Below are positions 1 through 8,292 of a stretch of 64,000 nucleotides of DNA, one piece after another; position 1 is the stretch's first letter; each line of letters opens with the position of its first letter. The notes under the pieces are model-generated. The model did no database searches, was not told the DNA's origin, and was given only the letters and a program-made list of their open reading frames with translations. Source of the DNA: Leclercia adecarboxylata (lineage in GTDB: Bacteria; Pseudomonadota; Gammaproteobacteria; Enterobacterales; Enterobacteriaceae); assembly GCF_006171285.1 (NCBI RefSeq), contig NZ_CP040889.1:4960001-5024000 (forward strand). The letters are read 5' to 3'. Position numbers and translations under genes: made by a program.

Positions 1-2030
1 CCGGCTTTCTTCGCTTCCTCTGCAATGCGCAGCGGGTTGGTCCCCAGCTGTGGCGCAGACGGCAGCCAGCCCATGCGCTCTGCGCGCACGTTGAAGTCGA
101 TTAAGTGGCCGCTGTAGCGGGATTTGTCCGCCATCGGCGACAGCAGCTCCTGGGCGGTAACCGTTTCGTAGCGCCACTGGCTGGAGTGGTTATAGAAGTA
201 AGAGGTGCTGTTCATGTGACGCGCCGGACGCTGCCAGTCAAGGGCAAACGCCAGCGGCTGCCAGCCGGTCTGCGGACGCAGTTTTTCCTGGCCCACGTAG
301 TGTGCCCAGCCGCCGCCACTCTGACCGACGCAGCCGCAGAAGATCAGCATGTTGATCAACCCGCGATAGTTCATATCGAGGTGATACCAGTGGTTCAGGC
401 CTGCACCGACGATGATCATTGAACGACCGTGAGTCTTATCGGCGTTATCCGCAAACTCGCGCGCGGTACGGACGATCTGCGCCCGCGGTACGCCGGTGAT
501 CTGCTCGGCCCAGGCCGGGGTGTAGGCTTTTACGTCGTCATAGCTGGTGGCGCAGTTTTCGTCGCCAAGGCCGCGCTCCAGACCGTAGTTGGCCATGGTC
601 AGGTCATAAACGGTGGTGACTAACGCGGTAGAGCCGTCGGCCAGCTGCAGGCGTTTCACCGGCAGTTTGTGCATCAGGACGTTTTGCAGCTCAACCTTGT
701 TGAAGTGTTCAGATCCTTCGCCGCCAAAGTACGGGAAGCCGACATCGGCGATCTCGTCCTGGCTGCCCAGCATGCTGAGGCGCAGTTCGGTCTCTTCACC
801 GGTCGTGCCGTTACGCTGCTCGAGGTTCCATTTGCCCTTCTCACCCCAGCGGAAACCGATGGAGCCGTTAGGAGCAATCATGTCGCCATTGCTGGTGCAG
901 GCAACGGTTTTCCACTCCGGGTTATTTTCCTGGCCCAGCGCATCCACCAGGTCGGCGGCACGCAGCATACGGCCTGCGGCGTAGTAACCGTCGCGCTCTT
1001 CCAGCATCACCAGCATTGGCATGTCGGTGTACTTGCGCACGTAGTCGGTGAAGTACTGGCTTGGCTTGTCGAGGTGGAACTCACGCAGCATGACGTGGCC
1101 CATCGCCAACGCCATCGCGGCATCGGTACCCTGTTTCGGGGCCAGCCACAGGTCGCACAGCTTGGCGATTTCGGCGTAGTCCGGGGTAACGGCGACGGTT
1201 TTGGTACCTTTGTAACGCACTTCGGTAAAGAAGTGGGCGTCCGGGGTACGGGTCTGCGGAACGTTGGAGCCCCAGGCGATGATATAGCTGGAGTTATACC
1301 AGTCTGCGGATTCCGGCACGTCGGTCTGCTCACCCCAGGTCTGCGGGGAGGCAGGCGGCAGGTCGCAGTACCAGTCGTAGAAGCTCAGGCAGGTACCGCC
1401 GATAAGCGACAGATAGCGCGCGCCAGAGGCGTAGGAGACCATCGACATCGCCGGGATTGGCGAGAAGCCCGCCACACGGTCCGGGCCGTAGGTTTTAACG
1501 GTATAGACGTTGGAGGCGGCAATCAGTTCGTTCACTTCCTGCCAGGAGGAGCGCACAAAGCCGCCGCGACCGCGAGCCTGTTTGAAGCTCTTCGCTTTGT
1601 CGGCGTCTTCGATAATAGAGGCCCAGGCCAGCACCGGATCGCTGTGCTGCACTTTCGCTTCACGCCACATCTTCATCAGGCGTTTACGCATCAGCGGATA
1701 TTTCAGGCGGTTAGCGCTGTACAGATACCAGGAGTAGCTGGCGCCACGTGGGCAGCCACGCGGTTCGTGGTTTGGCATATCCGGGCGGGTGCGTGGGTAG
1801 TCGGTCTGCTGCATTTCCCAGGTCACCAGACCATTTTTGACGAAAATCTTCCAGCTGCAGGAGCCGGTGCAGTTTACGCCGTGGGTAGAACGCACCACTT
1901 TGTCATGTTGCCAACGCTGACGGTAACCGTCTTCCCAGTCCCGGTTAGTCTCCAGAACCTGGCCGTGCCCATCGGCAAAAGTTTCACCCTTCTGTTTGAA
2001 GTAGCGAAACCGGTCCAAAAATTTGCTCAT
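1..2030 (-). CDS. narG: Respiratory nitrate reductase alpha subunit NarG, 5' part
   Basis: Catalytic Mo-bisMGD subunit of the membrane-bound quinol:nitrate oxidoreductase NarGHI, facing the cytoplasm. The N-terminal 676 or so codons are present; the gene continues beyond the left edge of the window. The translation begins MSKFLDRFRYFKQKGETFAD and matches E. coli NarG closely throughout. The N-terminal His/Cys [4Fe-4S] ligand region (HGVNCTGSCSW, then RGCPRG) is visible. The start at 2030 agrees with E. coli and has an upstream AGGAG-like site. narK lies upstream on the same strand, as in E. coli. Regulation is by FNR and NarL (see sites). Recognition is from sequence similarity and synteny; nothing looks broken in the visible part. 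Confidence 0.98.
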   Translation of the reverse strand, partial: MSKFLDRFRYFKQKGETFADGHGQVLETNRDWEDGYRQRWQHDKVVRSTHGVNCTGSCSWKIFVKNGLVTWEMQQTDYPRTRPDMPNHEPRGCPRGASYSWYLYSANRLKYPLMRKRLMKMWREAKVQHSDPVLAWASIIEDADKAKSFKQARGRGGFVRSSWQEVNELIAASNVYTVKTYGPDRVAGFSPIPAMSMVSYASGARYLSLIGGTCLSFYDWYCDLPPASPQTWGEQTDVPESADWYNSSYIIAWGSNVPQTRTPDAHFFTEVRYKGTKTVAVTPDYAEIAKLCDLWLAPKQGTDAAMALAMGHVMLREFHLDKPSQYFTDYVRKYTDMPMLVMLEERDGYYAAGRMLRAADLVDALGQENNPEWKTVACTSNGDMIAPNGSIGFRWGEKGKWNLEQRNGTTGEETELRLSMLGSQDEIADVGFPYFGGEGSEHFNKVELQNVLMHKLPVKRLQLADGSTALVTTVYDLTMANYGLERGLGDENCATSYDDVKAYTPAWAEQITGVPRAQIVRTAREFADNADKTHGRSMIIVGAGLNHWYHLDMNYRGLINMLIFCGCVGQSGGGWAHYVGQEKLRPQTGWQPLAFALDWQRPARHMNSTSYFYNHSSQWRYETVTAQELLSPMADKSRYSGHLIDFNVRAERMGWLPSAPQLGTNPLRIAEEAKKA

Positions 2031-2116
2031 CGGGTATCTCCTGTGTGGAGCCTGTGGCTCTCTAAATCGACATTGCTGATTTGCTGCGAAGGTAACGCTC
2101 TGAAAGAGGAGGAGAA

Positions 2117-2130
2117 TTGATAACGATCAA
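2117..2130 (-). promoter_or_regulatory. FNR box of the narG promoter
   Basis: Perfect FNR palindrome TTGATCGTTATCAA on the minus strand. In E. coli the narG FNR site is centred at -41.5. Here that would place the transcription start near 2082, about 50 bases upstream of the narG start codon. Function is inferred from consensus and position. Confidence 0.92.
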
Positions 2131-2167
2131 GGGGGATGGGGGATGTTCAGCGCGGTAATTTTTTAGC

Positions 2168-2174
2168 TACCACT
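2168..2174 (+). promoter_or_regulatory. NarL heptamer-like site near -89 of narG
   Basis: TACCACT, one mismatch from the NarL heptamer TACYYMT. It is centred about 89 bases upstream of the narG start inferred from the FNR box, which is where E. coli narG has a NarL heptamer. The rest of the 2131-2273 spacer is AT-rich and could hold the IHF site known in E. coli, but I did not identify one with certainty. Confidence 0.6.
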
Positions 2175-2273
2175 AAAGCGGTACAAAAGTAAACAATGTA
2201 ATATATTGTTTTATATGATTATTATTTATTTATCGTACAAAACAGCACTGGGCATTTATCCCCGGTGGTATTA

Positions 2274-2280
2274 AGGGGTA
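2274..2280 (-). promoter_or_regulatory. NarL heptamer near -195 of narG
   Basis: TACCCCT on the minus strand, a full match to TACYYMT. It is centred about 195 bases upstream of the inferred narG start, matching the distant NarL activation site described for E. coli narG. Confidence 0.75.
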
Positions 2281-2367
2281 GGCCATCCTGTTAAGCGATG
2301 GCGATCACAGTAGCTGCGGGCTGACAGCGGTTTCGGGTGTAAAGTATGTTGTAACTAAAACAGGCGT

Positions 2368-2393
2368 AAAAAAAGCGCGGCCTCAGGCCGCGC
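2368..2393 (-). terminator. narK intrinsic terminator
   Basis: GCGCGGCC/GGCCGCGC stem with a 3-base loop, followed on the minus strand by a run of T. It lies 20 bases beyond the narK stop codon and separates narK from the narG promoter region. Confidence 0.9.
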
Positions 2394-2413
2394 AAACGGA
2401 TAATCAAACTTAC

Positions 2414-3808
2414 TTACTTTTTATTAGAATTCCGTCCGTATACCAGCCAGGTGACAAACACGCAGGCGATATAGAAAACAAGGAACACTTTCATGGCGCC
2501 CGCCGGTGAGCCGGTCAGGTCCAGAGAGATACCAAAGGCTTTCGGGATAAAGAACCCGCCAATGGCGCCGATTGCTGAGATAAAGCCCAGCGCGGCTGCG
2601 GTGTCGGTGGCTGCTTCACGCATTGCCTGCTCCTCAGAGCCGCCCTGCGCTTTAACGCGATCCATCGTCAGTTTACGGAAGATCACCGAAATCATCTGGA
2701 AGGTAGAGGCGCTACCCAGCCCGGCGGTCAGGAACAGGACCATAAACACCGCGAAGAAGGCACCGAAGTTGCCGCCCGCACCGTTAACCGGCAGGGTCAT
2801 GAACAGCAGCGCACAGAAGAGAGCCATCACCACAAAGTTCACCAGCGTGACGCGGGTGCCACCCAGACGGTCGGAGATCATCCCGCCGGTAGAACGTGCC
2901 AGCGCGCCAATGAACGGACCGAAGAAGGCATAGTGCAGGATCTGCACATCCGGGAACTGGGTTTTCGACAGCATTGCGAACCCGGCGGAGAAGCCGATGA
3001 ACGAGCCGAACGTGGCCAGATAGAGCAGCGCCATGATCCACAGATGGGCACGCTTAAGCACCGGCAGCTGTTCGCTCAGGGAGGCTTTCGAGGCCGCCAG
3101 ATCGTTCATGCCAAACCATGCCGCCAGGGTGAAGATCACCAGGAAAGGCACCCAGATCCACGCGGCGTTCTGCAGGAACAAATAAGAGCCATCGGCCTGC
3201 TCAACGCCTGCGCCACCGAAGGCGGCAAAGATACCGACCGAGATCGCCAGCGGTGCGATCAGCTGCATGACGCTGACGCCCATGTTGCCCAGGCCGCCGT
3301 TGATCCCCAGCGCCCCGCCCTGCTTCTGTTTAGGGAAGAAGAAGCTGATGTTCGCCATGCTGGAGGCAAAGTTCGCTCCCGCAAAGCCGCACAGCAGAGA
3401 AATAATCACGAAGGTGCTAAATGGCGTAGAGGTATCCTGTACCGCAAAGCCCAGCCACACGCATGGGATGATCATGATCCCGGTACTGAACGCGGTCCAG
3501 CGGCGGCCACCGAACAGCGGCACCATAAAGGCGTAAGGAACACGCAGCAGCGCGCCGGAGAGCGCAGGCAGTGCGGTTAACATAAACAGCTGGTCGGTAG
3601 TAAAGGTAAAGCCCACTTTCGGCAGGTTGACGGCGACGGCGCTGAACAACATCCAGACGCAGAACGCCAGCAGCAGGCAGGGAACGGAAATCCACAGATT
3701 ACGACTTGCTACACGTTGGCCCCGCTGTTGCCAGAACGCCGGATCTTCCGGACGCCACTCGGTAATGACTGCGCCAGAATCCCTTTCGGGGGTAGTTGAG
3801 TGACTCAT
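2414..3808 (-). CDS. narK: Nitrate/nitrite transporter NarK
   Basis: Major-facilitator inner-membrane protein of the nitrate-nitrite porter family, about 12 hydrophobic segments, 464 residues from the chosen start (E. coli 463). It brings nitrate in and exports the nitrite made by NarGHI. The family glycine-rich signatures are present (GFAGANFASSMANISFFFP; GGLGNMGVSVMQL). A GTG at 3814 is in frame, but AGAGG lies 5 bases before the ATG at 3808, and E. coli NarK also begins MSHS, so 3808 is preferred. It is divergent from narX and upstream of narG on the same strand, with its own terminator. An FNR box lies just upstream. Confidence 0.97.
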   Translation of the reverse strand: MSHSTTPERDSGAVITEWRPEDPAFWQQRGQRVASRNLWISVPCLLLAFCVWMLFSAVAVNLPKVGFTFTTDQLFMLTALPALSGALLRVPYAFMVPLFGGRRWTAFSTGIMIIPCVWLGFAVQDTSTPFSTFVIISLLCGFAGANFASSMANISFFFPKQKQGGALGINGGLGNMGVSVMQLIAPLAISVGIFAAFGGAGVEQADGSYLFLQNAAWIWVPFLVIFTLAAWFGMNDLAASKASLSEQLPVLKRAHLWIMALLYLATFGSFIGFSAGFAMLSKTQFPDVQILHYAFFGPFIGALARSTGGMISDRLGGTRVTLVNFVVMALFCALLFMTLPVNGAGGNFGAFFAVFMVLFLTAGLGSASTFQMISVIFRKLTMDRVKAQGGSEEQAMREAATDTAAALGFISAIGAIGGFFIPKAFGISLDLTGSPAGAMKVFLVFYIACVFVTWLVYGRNSNKK

Positions 3809-3866
3809 AGACACCTCTGATTCTTAAAAGATGCTACAAAGATCAGGGTTTTAAGCTGGCGTGAAG

Positions 3867-3880
3867 TTGATATAAATCAA
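3867..3880 (-). promoter_or_regulatory. FNR box of the narK promoter
   Basis: Perfect palindrome TTGATATAAATCAA (TTGAT-N4-ATCAA), centred 65 bases before the narK ATG. Placement at -41.5 would put the narK start near 3832. The rest of the 309-bp narK-narX gap holds a NarL heptamer (listed separately); I saw nothing else definite in it. Confidence 0.88.
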
Positions 3881-4042
3881 TGGGAAGGTAAGCAAATTTC
3901 TGGCCTGAAATCCGCCATCCTCCAAAGTGAGTAGCGTTTTTCGCTAAAAAAGGTGTGGTTTTTCACGGCGCTGCTACCCCCGCTGCCCCCTCTCCTCCCA
4001 TTCACCCCTTCAATGGCAATTAGTAGGTAATCCTTTTGGGGT

Positions 4043-4049
4043 ATGGGTA
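4043..4049 (-). promoter_or_regulatory. NarL heptamer between narK and narX
   Basis: TACCCAT on the minus strand, a full match to TACYYMT, flanked by weaker matches (TACCCCA at 4037-4043 on minus, TACTCCA at 4050-4056 on plus). The cluster lies about 70 bases before the narX start codon. It could serve narX autoregulation or distal narK control; assignment is inference. Confidence 0.55.
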
Positions 4050-4117
4050 TACTCCAGGGGTTGCCTGAGAATAGAGCCCTTGCCGAGTCCAGGCATTGTC
4101 AGGAGCCAGACTGCCCT

Positions 4118-5914
4118 ATGTTTAAACGCTGTTTTTCACCTTTAACGCTGGTTAACCAACTGGTGCTGATTGTCATGCTGTCTACCGCCATCGGGGTGAC
4201 AGGGATGGCGATCTCCGGCTGGCTGGTGCAGGGCGTACAGGGCAGCGCGCACGCCATTAATAAAGCCGGTTCGCTGCGCATGCAGAGCTACCGCCTGCTG
4301 GCGGCAATCCCGCTGGAAGACAAAGATCGGGCATTGCTCGACGAAATGGAAGCCACGGCGTTCAGCCCTGAGCTGGAGCTCGCTGCGCGTCGGGATAATC
4401 AGCAGGCCCAGCTGAAGGCCCTGCAGACCTACTGGCATACCCAGCTGGCGCCCGGGCTGCGTCAGGCGCGTAACCCGGATGCGGTAGCCGCAGACGTATC
4501 GGGTTTTGTCAGCCGTCTGGATAATCTGGTCTCGGCGTTCGATCACAGCACCGAACTGCGTATTGAGCGGGTGGTGCTGATGCAGCAGCTGATGGCAGTG
4601 TTTATGGGCCTGCTGCTGGTGTTCACCATCCTCTGGCTGCGCGCCCGGCTGCTGCATCCCTGGCGGCAGCTGCTGGCGATGGCCCGCGCTGTTACCCAGC
4701 GTGATTTTACCCAACGCGCGCACATCAACGGGCGCAACGAAATGGCGATGCTCGGCGAGGCGCTGAACACCATGTCCGGCGAGCTGGCGGAGAGCTATGC
4801 AGTGCTGGAGCAGCGGGTTCGCGAAAAAACCGCCGGGCTGGAGCAGAAAAACGAGATCCTCTCCTTCCTCTGGCAGGCCAACCGCCGCCTGCACTCCCAG
4901 GTGCCGCTGTGCGAACGTCTTTCGCCGGTGCTCAACGGGTTGCAGAACCTGACCCTGCTGCACGATATCGAATTACGCGTCTATGACCTGGAAGACGAAG
5001 AGAACCATCAGGAATTTACCTGTCAGTCCGATGCCAGCTGCGATGAAATTGGCTGTCGCCTCTGCCCGCGCGGCCTGCCGCCGCTGACCACCAGCGGCAC
5101 CACCCTGAAGTGGCGCCTGGCGGACAACCTGACGCAGTACGGCATTTTACTGGCGACGCTCCCTGCCGGACGCCATCTCAGCCACGATCAGCAGCAGCTG
5201 GTCGATACGCTGGTAGAGCAGCTGACCGCGACCCTGGCCCTCGACCGTCATCAGGAAAAACAGCAGCAGCTGATTGTGATGGAAGAGCGCGCCACCATCG
5301 CCCGGGAGCTGCACGACTCTATCGCCCAGTCGCTCTCCTGCATGAAGATGCAGGTCAGCTGTCTGCAGATGCAGGACACGGACCTGCCGGAGAGCAGCAA
5401 ACAGCTGCTGAGCCAGATCCGCAACGAGCTGAACACCTCCTGGGTGCAGCTGCGTGAACTGCTGACCACCTTCCGCCTGCAGCTGACGGAGCCCGGGCTG
5501 CGTCCGGCGCTGGAAGCCAGCTGCCAGGAGTTCAGCGCCCGCCTCGGCTTTACCGTCTCGCTGGATTACCAGCTGCCGCCACGTTTTGTGCCGTCGCACC
5601 AGGCCATTCATCTGCTGCAGATCGCCCGGGAAGCATTGAGCAACGCGCTGAAACATTCCGGGGCGACAGCGGTCTCGCTCACCGTGAGCCAGCATGACAA
5701 CCAGGTCAGACTGGTGGTCCGTGACAACGGCTGCGGGCTCCCGGAGAACGCCGAAAGAAGTAACCATTATGGTCTGATTATTATGCGTGACCGCGCACAA
5801 AGCCTGCGTGGAGATTGTCAGGTCCGCCCCGGCGAATCTGGCGGAACTGACGTCATCGTCACCTTTATTCCCGAAAAGCCTCTTTTCACTGCTCAAGGAG
5901 AACATCATGTCTAA
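4118..5914 (+). CDS. narX: Nitrate/nitrite sensor histidine kinase NarX
   Basis: Membrane sensor of the NarX-NarL two-component system, 598 residues, the same length as E. coli NarX. Order: TM1 near residues 15-36; periplasmic ligand domain beginning with the nitrate-binding P-box ([14 protein letters not shown], about 47-60); TM2 near 152-174; HAMP; a central Cys-rich module ([12 protein letters not shown]); HisKA_3 with the phosphoacceptor His in [14 protein letters not shown]; and an HATPase_c domain with DNGCGLPEN. An upstream in-frame ATG at 4043 exists, but MFKRC at 4118 aligns with E. coli and has AGGAG upstream. narL overlaps the end by 8 bases. Divergent from narK. Confidence 0.98.
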   Translation: MFKRCFSPLTLVNQLVLIVMLSTAIGVTGMAISGWLVQGVQGSAHAINKAGSLRMQSYRLLAAIPLEDKDRALLDEMEATAFSPELELAARRDNQQAQLKALQTYWHTQLAPGLRQARNPDAVAADVSGFVSRLDNLVSAFDHSTELRIERVVLMQQLMAVFMGLLLVFTILWLRARLLHPWRQLLAMARAVTQRDFTQRAHINGRNEMAMLGEALNTMSGELAESYAVLEQRVREKTAGLEQKNEILSFLWQANRRLHSQVPLCERLSPVLNGLQNLTLLHDIELRVYDLEDEENHQEFTCQSDASCDEIGCRLCPRGLPPLTTSGTTLKWRLADNLTQYGILLATLPAGRHLSHDQQQLVDTLVEQLTATLALDRHQEKQQQLIVMEERATIARELHDSIAQSLSCMKMQVSCLQMQDTDLPESSKQLLSQIRNELNTSWVQLRELLTTFRLQLTEPGLRPALEASCQEFSARLGFTVSLDYQLPPRFVPSHQAIHLLQIAREALSNALKHSGATAVSLTVSQHDNQVRLVVRDNGCGLPENAERSNHYGLIIMRDRAQSLRGDCQVRPGESGGTDVIVTFIPEKPLFTAQGEHHV

Positions 5915-6557
5915 TCAGGAGCCCGCTACAATCCTGCTGATCGACGACCATCCGATGCTGCGCACCGGTGTTAAACAACTTATCAGCATGGCGTCGGATA
6001 TTACCGTCGTGGGCGAAGCCAGCAACGGGGAACAAGGTATTGAACTGGCCGAGGCCCTCGATCCTGATTTGATCCTCCTCGACCTGAACATGCCCGGCAT
6101 GAACGGCCTCGAAACCCTGGATAAGCTGCGGGAAAAATCCCTCTCCGGACGCGTGGTGGTCTTCAGCGTCTCGAACCATGAAGAGGACGTGGTCACCGCC
6201 CTGAAACGCGGCGCCGACGGCTACCTGCTGAAGGATATGGAGCCGGAAGAGCTGCTGAAATCGCTGCAACAGGCGGCAGCAGGCGATATGGTGCTGAGCG
6301 AAGCCTTAACCCCGGTGCTGGCTGCCAGCCTGCGCGCCAACCGCGCCACCTCCGATCGCGACGTCAGCCAGCTGACCCCGCGCGAGCGCGATATCCTGAA
6401 GCTGATTGCCCAGGGGCTGCCGAACAAGATGATTGCCCGCCGTCTGGACATCACCGAAAGTACGGTCAAAGTGCATGTGAAACATATGCTGAAGAAGATG
6501 AAGCTGAAGTCTCGCGTGGAAGCGGCGGTGTGGGTGCATCAGGAACGTATTTTCTGA
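5907..6557 (+). CDS. narL: Response regulator NarL
   Basis: DNA-binding response regulator of nitrate/nitrite control, 216 residues. N-terminal receiver with acidic pocket DD (about 13-14) and phosphoacceptor Asp59 in [10 protein letters not shown]-terminal LuxR-type helix-turn-helix ([20 protein letters not shown], then [14 protein letters not shown]). It activates narG and narK and represses fermentative genes. The ATG at 5907 follows AAGGAG within the end of narX, giving an 8-base overlap and translational coupling. It ends 2 bases before the convergent ychO stop. Confidence 0.98.
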   Translation: MSNQEPATILLIDDHPMLRTGVKQLISMASDITVVGEASNGEQGIELAEALDPDLILLDLNMPGMNGLETLDKLREKSLSGRVVVFSVSNHEEDVVTALKRGADGYLLKDMEPEELLKSLQQAAAGDMVLSEALTPVLAASLRANRATSDRDVSQLTPRERDILKLIAQGLPNKMIARRLDITESTVKVHVKHMLKKMKLKSRVEAAVWVHQERIF

Positions 6558-6559
6558 GT

Positions 6560-7963
6560 TTACTCGTCCGGCAGCAGCGTCCAGCGCGGATCGTCCTCTG
6601 GCAGAGCCAGGAGCGGCTGCGTCAGCGCAAGCGTGATCTCATTGGACGAGACACGCTGCCCCGCTTCATCTTCCACCACCACCGACAGCCGCCAGCGGTT
6701 GCTCGCCCCTTCACTGCTGTCCCACGCCGGCAGGATAATGCTCCAGCCCTCGGTATCACTGGCTTTCGCCGGTGAGGTCAGGCTCAGGGCCTGAACATCC
6801 CCCTGCCAGTGCAGCGAGCGCACCCCGTGACGGCTGCGAATGTCCAGCTTCAGCATCACCGTTTCACCCGGCTTAAGATCCCAGGGCGGCGTTGCCAGCC
6901 AGACGGATAGGGTTTTGCGCTGGCGGAACTCCAGCACCGGCAGATTCTGGCGCTCGGGCGGATCGTAGCGGCTGCCGCGCAGGGAGCGGCTTTCGGCCAC
7001 TTCGCCAGCGGAGAGTTGTTTTTTAAGCGGCACCCCGAAGCGGTAGTTGAGCTTCAGGCCGAGGTTGTTCTGGCTCACCCCGCTCTCCCCTTGCTTATGC
7101 CCGGCGGAAAAGGTCACCAGCGGCACCGGGGTGTAATCCAGCCCCAGGTTTACCGCCAGCGGGTTGTGGTATCCGGTGCCGGTCTGGAACAGATCCACGC
7201 TGTCGCCAAAATATTGCTCAAAGCTGACGCTGGTGTTGAGGTGATGCCAGAACGGCAGCCAGGCTTTGGCGGTGACATCATATCCGCGCGCCATGCGCTG
7301 CTCCTGCACCTCTGAGCTGTCACGCCAGCTGGCAAACGGCTGATAGTAGTTAGCCGACAGGCGCAGGTATTCGCCCCAGGCTTCGGCGCCCAGCCCGGCG
7401 CGCTGGAGATTTTCATCGAGCAGATTGTCGTAAAAAGTGTTGTAACCAAGCAGCCATTTGCCCGCCACCCAGCGCTGGCCGATGCCCGCATTGCTGACCA
7501 GGCCGTCCTCCTGCTGGGTCAGGCCAAGCTGACTCCAGGTAAGATAGTGGTTGTTATCCTGCCAGGGGATAAACCAGCTGCCTTTACTCCCGGTGAAGCG
7601 CCCCTCGTCGTTGACCAGCAGATCGACGCTGGCATTGCCCCACGGCGAGAGCCACGACTCAATGTGCTGGTTCACCTCCTGGCTGACGGCCTCCCGCACC
7701 TGGCCCAGGGCAAACTGCCGGGCCTGCTCCTCGGTGGTCAGGCCGTTGTCGGTCATGCTGGCTTCGCCGAACGCTTTCGCCATCTCCGCCAGATGCTTTT
7801 CGCCTTCTCCCGTCGGGGTCGCCATGCCTAAGTCCGGCAGGCTGTCGCCATTGTTATCGAACGGGTTTTGCGCCTGATGGATGAAGGAATTCGGGGCACC
7901 GTGAACGGCTCCGGCATAACAGAGGAGGAGGAACAGCGAACGAATGCGGGGAGATACAACCAT
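6560..7963 (-). CDS. ychO: YchO, inverse autotransporter (invasin/intimin-type) beta-domain protein
   Basis: 467-residue outer-membrane protein with a signal peptide (hydrophobic stretch ending GAVHGA) and the conserved inverse autotransporter beta-barrel region (GIGQRWVAGKWLLGYNTFYD). About 130 residues follow the barrel and look like a single Ig-like or hook domain. There is no long chain of Ig repeats as in invasin or intimin, so this is the short YchO type. Its place next to narL is the E. coli one. The ATG at 7963 is chosen over the in-frame GTG at 7966; no strong Shine-Dalgarno separates them. Role in E. coli is little known (biofilm and invasion effects reported). Confidence 0.9.
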   Translation of the reverse strand: MVVSPRIRSLFLLLCYAGAVHGAPNSFIHQAQNPFDNNGDSLPDLGMATPTGEGEKHLAEMAKAFGEASMTDNGLTTEEQARQFALGQVREAVSQEVNQHIESWLSPWGNASVDLLVNDEGRFTGSKGSWFIPWQDNNHYLTWSQLGLTQQEDGLVSNAGIGQRWVAGKWLLGYNTFYDNLLDENLQRAGLGAEAWGEYLRLSANYYQPFASWRDSSEVQEQRMARGYDVTAKAWLPFWHHLNTSVSFEQYFGDSVDLFQTGTGYHNPLAVNLGLDYTPVPLVTFSAGHKQGESGVSQNNLGLKLNYRFGVPLKKQLSAGEVAESRSLRGSRYDPPERQNLPVLEFRQRKTLSVWLATPPWDLKPGETVMLKLDIRSRHGVRSLHWQGDVQALSLTSPAKASDTEGWSIILPAWDSSEGASNRWRLSVVVEDEAGQRVSSNEITLALTQPLLALPEDDPRWTLLPDE

Positions 7964-8071
7964 CACCGTCGTGAAAGGTAGCCTGTGTTGTCGGAAACAG
8001 AGTTAATACCTTAACGTGATTGAGGAAAAATGACAGCCCAAAGGGAAATTTCAGGAATATCCTGAAGTCTT

Positions 8072-8290
8072 ATTGCCGGGTGGCGCTGCGCTTACCCGAC
8101 CTGGGGGGACGGTGCATGATTGCCGGGTGGCGCTGACGCTTACCCGGCCTACGGGGGTACGGTGCATGATTGTCGGGTGGCGCTTCGCTTACCCGACCTG
8201 GGGGGGACGGTGCATGATTGCCGGGTGGCGCTGACGCTTACCCGGCCTACGGTCTGCCCATGTAGGCCTGATAAGCGCAGCGCATCAGGC
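8072..8290. repeat. REP/BIME cluster, four tandem units of 47-50 bp plus a distal REP
   Basis: Four head-to-tail units start at 8072, 8119, 8169 and 8217. Each contains GCCGGGTGGCGCT..GCTTACCCGGCC, able to fold back on itself, joined by GGTGCATGATTG linkers. They alternate between CTTACCCGACCTGGGG and CTTACCCGGCCTACGG versions, so units 1 and 3 and units 2 and 4 pair. The cluster ends with a typical enterobacterial REP (TAGGCCTGATAAGCGCAGCG). It lies between the ychO promoter and the 3' end of the nas operon and may also stabilise or terminate the nas transcript. Confidence 0.85.
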
Positions 8291-8292
8291 GT

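Noticed and set aside
669..2120. Long plus-strand open frame (483 codons) opposite narG
   Set aside because: It is the antisense frame of narG; the minus-strand product matches NarG throughout, and the plus-strand product has no recognisable domain.
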